DNA of 64,000 nt from Agapanthus africanus (Eukaryota; Streptophyta; Magnoliopsida; Asparagales; Amaryllidaceae): the NCBI GenBank assembly GCA_030015575.1, contig CM057342.1:618789348-618853347 (forward strand), in the 5' to 3' direction. The position numbers were made by a program, and so were the translations under genes. Of the stretch, positions 42,857-54,584 are shown piece by piece. Positions within the stretch are counted from its first letter, which is position 1. Each line of letters opens with the position of its first letter. The notes under the pieces are model-generated. The model saw nothing but the letters and a program-made list of their open reading frames with translations, was not told where the DNA came from and searched no databases.

Positions 42857-44245
42857 AAAGAATTAATTGAATACAACAACAACTGAGCCTTTTATCCCAA
42901 GCATATGGGGTAGGCTACATGAACAAACATGAGAATCACGCCGGGTCCAGCACATGAATCCTCCGCCTCCACTCACTCCTATCGAACAATATACTGTCAT
43001 TGAGTCCTTTGGCAACCATATCGTTTCGTATCACCTCCATCCATATTTTCTTCGGTCTTTCTTTTGCCCTTTTGCCATTGCCCATATCGAGAGTATCTAT
43101 TCGTCGAACCGGTGCTTCCATAGGTCTGCGTCGCACATGACCAAACCATCTTAGCCGGGTTTTCCGCATCTTCTCCTCCACAGGTGCTACACCAAATTTT
43201 GCACGAATATCCTCATTTCGCACCTTATCTTTTCTAGTGTTACTGCACATCCAACGAAGCGTGCGCATCTCCGCTACGTGCATCTTCTGTGTATGATGCT
43301 TCTTAGGAGCCCAGCATTCTGTACCATATAATAAGGCAGGCCGAATAGCGCCCCGATAAAACTTCCCTTTCAATTTTAACGGAAAGTTACGATCACACAA
43401 AATCCCTGTTGCACTCCTCCATTTTAACCAACTAGCTTGGATCCTTTGATTAACATCACTATCGATCTCCCCATTCTTTTGGATGATGGAACATGGATAT
43501 CTAAACTGGTCGCTCGGTGATATCTCTTGCTCTTCCAATGTTATACCAATATGGGTTGACTTCTCTGGTTACTAAATTTGCAGTGCATATATGCTGTCTT
43601 GAACCTACTCAATCTGAATCCCCGAGATTCCAATGTTTACCTCCATAATTCCAATTTGGCATTAACCCCTGCTTTCGTCTCATTTACTAGAACAATATTA
43701 TCAGCGAATAGCATACACCAAGGTACCTCATCTTGGATAGTTCTAGTAAGCTCATCCATCACGATAGTAAACAGAAATGAACTTAATGCAGATCCTTGAT
43801 GTAAACCAATTGTAATCGAAAAATCACTCGTTAAGTCGCCGCAAGTTCTGACATTTGCCACTAATCCATCGTACATATCCTTGATTATGTCAATATACTT
43901 GACGCGGACCCTCTTCTTCATCATTGTCCCCCATAATACCTCTCTAGGTACCTTGTCGTACGCTTTTTCTAAATCAATAAATATCATATGCAAATCTCTT
44001 CTCCTCTCTCGAAAACGCTCGACAAGTTAACGAAGAAAATGAATAGCCTCTGTCGTCGATCGTCCAGGCATGAACCCAAACTGGTTATCTATTATCTTAA
44101 TATCATTTCTTAGCCTGTGTTTAATCACTCACTCCCAAAGTTTCATGGTATGACACATAAGTTTTATTCCACGGTAGTTTGAGCAACTTTGAATGTCACC
44201 CTTGTTCTTGTAGATAAGTTGACGAAGCAAAGAATTAATTGAATA
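42857..44245 (-). mobile_element. 5'-truncated RTE-type LINE with target duplications
   Basis: The inserted sequence (42874-44228) is flanked by a 17-bp target duplication AAAGAATTAATTGAATA (42857-42873 and 44229-44245). Its 3' end on the minus strand reads CATGTAGCCTACCCCA followed by TTGTTGTTGTA, the hallmark of plant RTE LINEs. Only about 1.35 kb, the 3' half of the ORF, was copied. Confidence 0.92.
42936..44100 (-). pseudogene. RTE LINE reverse transcriptase, C-terminal part
   Basis: The RT palm reads MIFIDLEKAYDKVPREVLW, SITIGLHQGSALSSFLFTIV and MLFADNIVLV; the FADD active site has become FADN. After a frame break the C-terminal part has LYGTECWAPKKHH, MRTLRWMCSNTRKD and RLRWFGHVRRRPMEAPVRR, typical of RTE. 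The endonuclease is absent because of 5' truncation. Confidence 0.88.
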
Positions 44246-45066
44246 TCTTATTTAAATAAGAAAGATATCAATCATATCAACAGATAGCCATTGGATCTAA
44301 AATCCAATGGTGCTTAAGCACCCGGGCTTGATCTTAAGATCAATCATAGAAATCTCAAAGAGAGATTGTCTCTACCTGCTCAACAATATTCACACCATAT
44401 ATAAAGGACCCTAGAGATCAAAATTTGATATACAAGACATACATACAAGAGAGAATACTTCCCATAAGTTTCATTAGGAACTTAAGTTCTCTACAATCAC
44501 AGTTTCATTTTCTTCCTCACCATCATAATCAATCAAGGTGAGAAAAAAAGAATGATCTTCATGATATAATAGATTTAAATCTTATCCATGGGAAGGTTAA
44601 CCTTCATATATAGAACTTAAGTTCTTATCGATGATCTTAAGATCTATAGATCAAATTTCTCTTCGAGAAAACTTAACTTTTCATCAGACAGATTTCTTTG
44701 ATCTTAAGATCTAGGGTTCGAGAGAAGAATAGAAACCTTTCATAAAATATGATGATGATGAATAAGGAAATTTAAATTTCCAGAAAATAGATCTTATAAT
44801 CCATATAAAAAGAGACTCCAGATCATAAAAGTTGTGATCTTGATGTCGTTAATGGCCAAAATAACCATTAACAGAAGCTTAAGTTTCATGAAACTCAAGT
44901 TTCAAAGGGACTGAGATTGATCACTATGAAAAATCCTAAGTGGCCATGAGCCAGAGGCGTATGCGCCGATGGCATGCGTCACATAGAGATGTGCCAAAAT
45001 GTAGGGCATGTGTCAATGAAGGCCATGTACCAATGAAGACATATTCTAATAAAGATATGCGCCAAT
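44246..45066 (+). repeat. LTR fragment (right part) with TATA box
   Basis: TATATAAA at 44398-44405, preceded by AAATCTCAAAGAGAGATTG, aligns with the minus-strand TATA region of the solo LTR at 40578. Downstream it is rich in GATCTTAAGATC and GAACTTAAGTTC palindromes. It runs to the Copia B LTR at 45067; its true right end is unclear. Confidence 0.55.
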
Positions 45067-47216
45067 TGAAAGTCTACCCTAGCACTACCATGAGGTCTAA
45101 ACCGGCATCAAGCATGCAATTTTCAAAAATTGGGGTGCTAAGCTAGACTATCCGAGGATCTAACTAGATGATTAGGGTTAACTATGATGATATCACAAAA
45201 CCTAGCTGAGAGATGGAGGTTACAACCTTTGTAGACCGTGTCCTTCTATTCTCAAGCTCCGTGTAGTAGTCCACGCGACTCCACTAGGCTCCACTTGAAG
45301 TTGGATCGAGCTTCCTTTGTGATCTTCGTGCCGAAGATGATCCACTCGAAGCTCCGCTAATCTAAGCTACCTCTTTACTAAACTCTTTAGTGAAGGAAAC
45401 ACACTACACTTGAGCGCTACTCAAGTGTAGGATGGTGAAATAAGGGTTCTAAGCTCACTAGGATTTATCTTAAAACCATATGATTCATATCTCATGTGAG
45501 GGTTAGGGTTTTGTAGAAGAGGAAGAAGAAGATGGAAAAATGGAGAGAGCTCGAGAGCAAATGAGCTTAAGAAAAATAGCTAATGCCAAATGAGCTCAAG
45601 CTAGCATGCATAATAAAGTGAAGAATGATTTCTATATTCTCACAATAATTGAAGCATCAATATTTTCCAATAATCAATTGGAACCATGCTTCTTTAGTAT
45701 GACCAAATGAATATATAATTATAAAATCCATGCTTCACCTTATTCCTCCTTTTCCACCTCATCATTCTATTTTCACAAAATAGAATTTCCAACCATGCTT
45801 CACACACACACACACACACACACATACACACACACACACACATATATATATTATGAAGAAAATAATTAGTGAGCTAATAATATTAGTTAATATATAATTA
45901 TATCAAATATAATATATATCAAATTATTAAATCAACTCTTGATTTAATAATCCAGTTATATCATATATAACCGACTAATATCATTTATCTGTATATCACA
46001 TTATCAAGTCAACACTTGATTCAATAATCTGGTTATATCACATATAACCTAACTGATAACAAATAACCGCCAGATTAGAATACGGTATCACATACACGTA
46101 TTTAATCAGGCCCCCCACATATATCAACATATGTGCCCTAGTTCGTTTCGCTTGAACTAGGAAACTTCTGTATTGGACTCTAAAGACCCGTCAATACGCC
46201 AGCAGTAGGTAATGATCACATCAGTTACCCACAAGCCGTCAGCGGTACTAGCTGGACGTAACGGCTACCCAGGTATTGAGCGATTAGAAGATCAACAAGC
46301 AAGCTTTTCCAAACTCCCATGAAGCCTATAAGTAACACTTACCGTACAGTCCAGTCTCTTCGTCTGATATATCGCATATCGAGTCTAGGGGTGGAAGCGT
46401 CAGACCCCAATAACTTGATAAGTCATGCCGATGTGTGGCCTATAACGGTACGAGAAACTACTGATAATTCTTACCAGTAAATCTCATCAACAGCCTTAGC
46501 CAGGGACTTCCTGTTATAGCCAATCGAGCATAGCGCAACATCAACTCCCAATACCGGGAGAGACGAAACCCCTCCTATCGCTCATTGCCTCCATGTGACT
46601 CGGGACTGTACGCAAAATCCACCTGTTTGCATGACTCCTTTGAGCTATGGTAGGGAGGAAATCAATGCTCAGTGGGAACCACATAAGACTATATGACGAT
46701 CTTGGGTCTACAGACTAACCTGTACCAGTATCACCAGAGAACTGCTATCTGGCGATAGGTATAGTACCAATTAGGAGTTCTCAGCGAGTCCTGTTAGGTA
46801 TACCCATTCTCTAATGAGCACCTGTGTACAATCTTTGATGTCAAACACCAATGGATATGGGATCAACCCTCGCCCTCTACAGGGTCAAGAAACGTACACA
46901 CTAGTCTATTCTGGAATATCGATACCCTGTCTCAATGCTCCCTCGACTAGGAACTGTTAAAGGATGTGCTTGTAGACTACATAAGTCCTAGTATTATGAT
47001 TTGCATCATAGTCCTGGTAGTCAAGCAAACATCCTAAGGGCTTTATCAACATATATGAGACAGTATAATAATACAAGTGTACATATTAAGATAAAGAGCA
47101 AGCAGATAGCATACTATCATGTCGAGCAAGAAAGTCCTCTATATATATGTCCAAGCATCCACTATAATATACATCAATGTACAATAATGGCCTTTAGGGC
47201 ATACATATCCCTAACA
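45067..47216 (-). repeat. 3' LTR of Copia B
   Basis: It begins near TGAAAGTCTACCCTAGCAC (changed from TGTTGGGTTACTAGGCAC) and ends CCCTAACA. A CA/AC microsatellite lies at 45800-45845. It contains a perfect 13-bp palindrome ATTATTAAATCAA/TTGATTTAATAAT at 45923-45951. It is visibly more distant from the next LTR (50440) than that LTR is from those of A and C, so the two need not be one element's pair. Confidence 0.82.
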
Positions 47217-50200
47217 ATCTCCCACTTGCACTAAGGCCAGTTGTTGTGGTATCTTATACCCAACATCCCAAATAGTCTCTCGAATCGCGTCTGGAGGAAG
47301 GCCTTTGTGAGTGGATCCGCTGTGTTATCCTCCGTGTCAACTCTTCTGACCTCGATCTCCCAGCGATCAACTATCTCCCGGATCAGATGATACCGCCTAA
47401 GAATGTGTCTAGATCGCTGATGGGACTGGGGTTCCTTGGATTAAACTACAACTCCATTGTTATCATAATACAAAGATATTGGATACTCAATAGAAGGAAC
47501 CACACCAAGTTCAGCTATGAACTTCTTCATCCAGACAGCCCCTTTGGCATCATCGTTGGCAGCGATGTATTCAGCCTCCATCGTCGAGTCTGCTACGGTA
47601 TCTTGCTTAGAACTCTTCCAACATACCGCCCCTCCGTTGAGGGTAAAGACAAAACCCGAGACCGACTTACTGTCGTCCTTATCACTCTGGAAGCTCGAAT
47701 CGGTAAAGGACTCCACCTGGAGTTCACCGTTACCATACACCAAGAACATTACTTTAGTCCTTCTCAAGTACTTAAGAATGTTCTTCACAGCTGTCCAGTG
47801 TTTTTCCCCTGGATCTGATTGATACCTATTCACTACACCTAGTGAGTAAGCTACATCGGTTATGGTACACAACATCGCATACATGATTGACCTGACTGCT
47901 GAAGCATAGGGTATCTCTTGCATGCGAGCTCTCTCCAAATTACTCTTGGGAGACATCTCCTTGGAGAGAGTGATTCCTGAACAAGCGGATAAATTACCAC
48001 GCTTAGAATCTTCTATATTAAACCTCTTTAGTATGGTGTCTATGTGCCTGGATTGGGACAACCCCAACATCCGTTTCTATCTCTATAGATCTTTATCCCC
48101 AGGATGTAGGAGGCATCACCTAGATCTTTCATGGAGAACTTTGTAATAAGAAGAGCTTGACTGAGTGTAGCATAGGAACATCGTTTCCTATCAAGAGTAT
48201 GTCATCCACGTACAATACGAGGAAGACAACCTTACTCTCTACTACCTTCTTATATATACATGGTTCATCTACATTTTTGATGAAGTCAAACTTTTTGATA
48301 GCTTCATCGAAACAGATGTCCAGCTCCGTGATGCCTGCTTTAATCCGTAGATTGATTTGAACAGCTTGCATACGCTTCCGCTGCTCCCACTGTCTATGAA
48401 GCCCTCTGGCTATGTCATGTACACGTTCTCTTCTAAATCACCATTTAGAAAAGCGGTCTTGACGTCCATCTGCCAGATTTCGTAGTCATGATATGCAGCA
48501 AAGGCAAGTAGGATTCTGATGGACTTAAGCATAGCGATAGGAGAAAAGGTTTCATTATAGTCGATACCTGGTCGTCAACGAAAACCTTTTGCTACAAGTC
48601 TAGCTTTGAAGGTCTCAACCTTTTCATCTATACCAATTTTCTTCTTAAAGATCCACTTGCTCCCGATGGGTTTTACCCCTTCAGGAGCAACTTCCAAAGT
48701 CCATACTTTGTTGGTGTACATGAATTCCATCTCAGATCGCATAGTATCCAGCCATTTCACAGAGTCTCTACTTGTGATGGCCTGCTCAAAACTAGTTGGG
48801 TCATCATCTTCCATGTTGCAATCCCCGCTCCCACCGTCTATGAGAAAACCATAGTATTTCTTAGGTGGATGAGGAACCCTACTGGATCTGTGGAGTGGCT
48901 GAGGTTCGTCGGGGACTATTGAATCCTCCAGTTCTACCAAATCGTTAGTTATAGTTTGTGTAGCTGGAACTTCTTCTAGTTCTACCTCATTACCACTAAT
49001 TTCATTCACAAGAAATTCCTTTTCTAAAAAGGTGGTATGTTGAGAAACAAACACTTTTTGTTCCTCAGTATGGTAAAAAATATATCCATACAAATCCTTT
49101 GAATATCCCACAAACTTGCACAAAACAGACCTTGCCTCGAGCTTGTCCGGATTTTGCTTTTTAACATAGGTCGGACAACCCCATATCTTAACTCGTTTAA
49201 GAGATGGTCTCTTCCCATTCCATATCTCATATGGAGTGGTAGGCATGGATTTGGTCGGAACTCTATTCGATAGGTATGCAGCTATCTCAAGTGCATAACC
49301 CCAAAAGGAAATAGGCAACTCAGCATTACTCATTATAGAGCGCACCATATATAATAGGGTGCGATTCCTCCTCTCCGAAACTCCATTATGCTGTGGTGTA
49401 TACGGAGGAATAAGATGAGAGAGAATCCCATTCTCTTTTTAGTAGTCTCTGAATTCCGTGCTCAAATATTCTTCTCCCTAATCAGATCGAAGGATTTTAA
49501 TACTTTTACCCGTCTGGTTCTCAACTTCGCACTTCTATTCCTTGAATTTTTCAAAAGCTTCAGATTTGGGTTTCAACAAGAACACATATCCGAATCTTGA
49601 TAAATCATAGGTGAATGTAATAAAGTACGATAAACCATTTCTGGCATGCGTAGACATAGGATCGCATACATCACTATGTATCAGTCCCAAGAGTTCAGTA
49701 GCTCTTTCTCTGTGTCCAGTAAACGGAGTTTTGGTCATCTTGCCTTTGAGACATGACTGGCAAGTTTCATAAGATGTAAATTAGAACGGATTCAAATATC
49801 CATTCTTATGCAACTTAGTCAGTCTTGTCGCATTGATATGACCTAGTCTACAATGCCACAAGAAGGTTTCGTTCTGAACAGTTCCTCTTGTGTGTGTTCT
49901 GTATACTTAGAACTGTTTTGTGATTCAGAACGTATATACCGTTATATAATGTACTATACCTAATCAACACTTGATTTAGGAAAACATTCACAATATTTTT
50001 GGTATGAAATAACAGTCGCTCAGAATCATTGTGTTACTACTTGGTAATACAGGGTGATATTTGGGAACTGCTTTGGCTGCAACAATTGCACCATTTCCTT
50101 CTTTGAGGGACATATCACATTTTCCCAGTTCTCTACCTCTACTTAACCCATTTAACAAATTACTTACATGGGATCCTGATCCGGCATCCAATACCCAGGA

Positions 50201-50416
50201 CGTAAAGCAAACTGAGAAACAGTTCTCGGTAACGAACACACCCGAAGGAGATGCATCAGCATGCTCCTTCCTCGTATGGGTGGCGTGGGAATTTGGGTAT
50301 TCTACTATTCCTTGCTTAGATTTATGACAGTCATAAGATAGTGCGTAATATAGCCCTATATAATAAGTAGGTTCGGTCAATACATCCATTTTATTATCTT
50401 TATTAAGGCCTGTCAT
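47217..50416 (-). pseudogene. Copia B gag remnant and pol (best preserved of the family here, still broken)
   Basis: The start is the ATG at 50416 (MTGLNKDNKMDVLTEP). Protease follows (CFSVCFTSWVLDAGSGSHV; the catalytic triad reads DAG instead of DTG/DSG). Integrase pieces are at 49738-49535 (HSDVCDPMSTHARNGLSYFI) and 49348-48900 (AAYLSNRVPTKSMPTTPYEI). RT starts at WTLEVAPEGVKPIGSKWIFK and has an intact active site LYVDDILLIGND (near 48200). RNase H is at 47800-47441 (TDSSFQSDKDDSKSVSGFVF, VADSTMEAEYIAANDDAKG). Frames break near 50000, 49440, 48575 and 48129. pol ends by running through the polypurine tract into the LTR. gag capsid is missing between LTEPTYY and the protease. Confidence 0.87.
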
Positions 50417-50439
50417 TGGTCGCTACCAGGAGAAAGAGA
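50417..50439 (-). other. Copia B acceptor-like tract cut by LTR B2
   Basis: On the coding strand TCTCTTTCTCCTGGTAG precedes CGACCAATG, the family acceptor signal. The leader and primer site that should follow upstream are absent; the next base is the end of another LTR. Confidence 0.7.
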
Positions 50440-52390
50440 TGTTGGGATTCCTTAGCGCCCTACTGGGTTTTCACAGCAACTACCATGCCAAATTTAAAAA
50501 ATTCTACGGTGCTAATCAATCCTAAGCTAGGATCAAGGTAGAGTAAATAGACAATATGAACATGTAATCTACCATTACACTAAGTGAATGAGGAATACAA
50601 CCTTTGAAGACCGGTCCTTCACTTCTTAAGCTCCGTGTTGACATCCTTTCGCTGCGATCATGGATCTCCCGAACTCTAGTATGGGTTCCCTCAGAGAAAT
50701 GAACAAGCTTGCTCGTAGTCTTCGAGACCGAAGATGATCTACGTCGAGAAGACTCAAACTCAAGCTAACCCTTTACTAGGTCATGAACTTTGTGAAGAGA
50801 ACACCCTATAATACCCAAGAAAGTGTATAGGATGATGAAATAGGAAGTGGGCTCACTTTAGATTTTAGTTTCTCACTTGATTTCACCATTTTCCTTGGAG
50901 CTAGAAAGCAAGAGGAAGGAGATGAAGAAAACAACTCAAGAAAAATCAAGTGAAGAATGAGAATCAGTTATGCAACCATGGGTGAGTTAGTATCATATAC
51001 TAAACCCTTGTAGAGACCTAACCATGGCTAACTCTGATGGTTTGGTTTAAAAATAAATTAAGTAAAACAAAATGTGTGGACTTGGTCAATGGTAATCCAA
51101 GCTTCATGAAGCTTCATGCTATGACAAAATAAGCCACCATTTTGAAATTACTTAAAATAAATAAAACCTCACAATTATAAGTAAGCATGGTGTAAGTCTT
51201 ACATACACCCAAGTTTGCATGTATCATCAAGCATGACACAAACATGTACACAAGTATATATCACATATACATTATGTGCACATCAAGTGAGAAAACAATC
51301 TTAAGTGAGCTAATACTAGTCATTGTAAATTAATATATCAAATATATAATTATATATTAGATTATTAAATCAATACTTAATTTAATAATCCTGCTATATC
51401 ACATATAACCGACTAATATCATGTGTATCAAATTATCGAATCAACTCTTGATTCGATAAGCCGGCTATATCGCATATAACCGACCGATAATACAAATCGC
51501 GAGAATAGAATACGGTATCTCATACGCGTATTAATCTCGGTCCCGCACATATCTCATATGTGCTCCTATTCCGTTTCGCCTGAAACCTCTGTGTAGAACT
51601 CTAAAGACTCATCTATACGCCGGTAGTAGGTGATGATCATATCAAACACCCACAAGCCGCAAGAGGCGTGCTAAACGTAACGGCTACTCAGGTATTGAGC
51701 GATCAGAAGATCAACAAGCAAGCCTGCTCATACTCCTGCGAATCCAATCAGTAACACTTACCGTACAGTCCGGTCTTTTCGTCTGATATGTCGTATATCT
51801 CGTCTAGGGGTGGTAAACGTCAGACTCCAGTAACTCGATAAGTCGTGCCGATGTGAGGCTCATAACAGGTCGAGAAACTTCCGGTAACACTTACCAGTAA
51901 ATCTCAGAATCAGCCTTGGCCAGGGACTTCATGTTATAGCCAATCGAGCACAGCGTAACATCAACTCCCAATATCGGGAGAGACGAATCCCCTCCTATCG
52001 CTCATTGCCTCCATGTGACTCGAGACTGTACCCAAAAACCACCGTTTTGCACGTTCTCATGAATGTGGTAAGGTGGAAATCAAAGCACAGTGGGAATCAC
52101 ACAAGACTCTATGACGATCTCGGGTCGACAGACTAAAGTGTACCAGTGTCACTAGAGAACTGCCATCTGACATGAGGTATAATACCATCTGGGAGTTCTC
52201 GGTGAGTCTGTCCAGTGTACCCAGTCTCCACTGATCACCCGTATATCATCTCTGATGTCAAACACCAATGGATATGGGATCATCCATCGCCTATCTACAT
52301 GGGTCGAGAAGCTACACGCTAGTCTACTCTGGTATATCGATGTCCCGTCTCGATACACCCACAACTAGGGACATTAAAGGATGTACTTAC
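50440..52390 (-). repeat. Copia B2 LTR, interrupted
   Basis: It begins TGTTGGGATTCC and runs with family LTR order to AAGGATGTACTTAC, then stops where LTR C begins. It is closer to the A and C LTRs than to the B LTR. It contains a perfect 12-bp palindrome TTATCGAATCAA/TTGATTCGATAA at 51433-51459. I read it as the 3' LTR of a separate element that landed in B. Confidence 0.75.
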
Positions 52391-54584
52391 TGTAGGGTTC
52401 CTAGGCACACTCATGAGGTTCTACAACTGATCAACCATGGCAAAATCAAATTTTCCATGTGCCGAGAAACCCTAATGCTAGATCGTTAACTAGAAGTAAG
52501 GCGAAACATCCAAGTAAACAACTTTATTGCTAAGTGAAAGGGACTACAACCTTTGTAGATCCGGTCATCCACTTCTCTAGCTCCGTGTTGACGTCCCTCC
52601 GCTGCGATCATCGGAATCTCGGACTCCAGCGTCGGTTTCATCGGAGAAATGGGCGGGCTAGGTCGTTGACTTCGATGCCTAAGATGATCTACGTCGAGGC
52701 GACTCTAACTCAAGCTCCATCTTCACTGGGTCATGAACCTTGTGAAGAAAACACCCTATACAACATGGCAAGTGGTAGAGGATGAAGAAATAGGAAGTGC
52801 GTTCACTTTGGATTTGGATTTCTCACTTGATTTCAACACTTGAAATTTTTCAAGAAAGTTTTTCTTTTTCTTCATGAAGAAGAAGAAGAAAAGAATGGAA
52901 AAAGGAATTGTGTGAAAAGAATAATCAAGTGAAGTTATTATGTTGCAACTATGGATGAGATTAACTCATGTAGAGAATAAACTAGGGTTTAGGTAATGGT
53001 TAGGTTTAAGAATAAAAACAAAATGGTTTTGACCTTTTTCAAAGATGCTTGAAGCTTCTAGCAAATAAATAAGAAAGCCACCATTTTGTTTTCATAAAAT
53101 AAATAAAGTATATAAAACCCTAATCATTTACCTAAACATGGTTTAAAGCATACACACCCAAGTTTGCATGTATCATCAATCATGATACAAACTAGTGCAC
53201 AAAAATATATCACATATACAACTTGTGCACATCAAGTGAGAAAATCAATCTTAAATGAACCAATATTAGTTAATGTAAAGTAATATATCAAATATATATA
53301 ATTATACATTAAATCATTAAATCAACACTTGATTTAATGATCCGGTCATACTGCATACAACCGACTAATATCAAGTGTATCAATATATCGAATCAACATT
53401 TGATTCGGTAACCCGGCTATATCTCATATAACCGTCCGATGATACAAATCGCGAGAATAGAATTCAGTATCACATACTGGTATTATTCTCGGTCCCGCAC
53501 ATATCTCATATGCGCTCCTATTTCGTTTCGCTTGAGCCAGAAAACCTCTGTGTAGGACTCTAAAGACTCGTCAATACGCCGGCAGTAGGTGATGATCATA
53601 TCAAACACCCACAAGCCGCAAGCGGTCTGCTAAAAGTAACGGCCACCCGGGTATTGAGCGATCAGAAGATCAGCGAGCAAGCCCGCTCACACTCCTGTGA
53701 ATCCAACCAGTAACACTTACCGTACAGTCCGGTCTCGTCGTCTGATATGTCGCATATCTCGCCTAGGGGTGGTAAACGTCAGACCCCAGTAGCTCGATAA
53801 GTCGTGTCGATATGAGGTCTATAACAGTTCGAGAAACTACTGGTAACACTTACCAGTAAATCTCAGCAACCCTGGCCAGGGATTTCCGGTTATAGCCAAT
53901 CGAACACAGCACAACATCAACTCCCTATACCGGGAGAGACGAATCCCCTCCTATCGCTCATTGCCTCCATGTGATTTGGGACTGTACCCAAAAACCACCG
54001 TTTTGCACGCTCTCTTGGACGTGGTAAGGTGGAAATCAAAGCACAGTGGGAATCACACAAGACTCTATGACGATCTCGGGTCTACAGACCAACCTGTACC
54101 AGTGTCACCAAAGAACTGCCATCTGACGTAAGGTATAATACCATTTGGGAGTTCTCGGCGAGTCCGTCCAGTGTACCCAGTCTCCACTGAGCACCCGTAT
54201 ATCATCTCTGATGTCAAACACCAATGGATATGGGATCATCCATCGCCCATCTGTATGGGTCGAGAAGGTGTACGCTAGTCTACTCTGGTATATCGATGTC
54301 CCGCCTCGATACACCCACGACTAGGGACCTTGAAGGATGTACTTATGGACTACCATGTCCCCACTAGTATGATCCGCATCATAGTCCAGGTAGTCAAGTA
54401 CACATCCTAAGGGCTTTACCAACATGTAACAGAGAGACAATTAGTGTACACGTTAAGGTAAAGTGCAACCTGATAGCATACTATCATGTCGAGCAAGAAA
54501 GTCCTCCCTATATATGTCCAAGCATCCACTACAATATACATCTTATGTATAGTAATGGCCTCTAGGGCTTACATATAACTAACA
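52391..54584 (-). repeat. 3' LTR of Copia C
   Basis: TGTAGGGTTCCTAGG...ACTAACA, 2194 bp, inserted inside LTR B2. The TATA candidate CTATATATG (plus) is near 54507. It contains a perfect palindrome ATCATTAAATCAA/TTGATTTAATGAT at 53313-53341. Confidence 0.9.
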
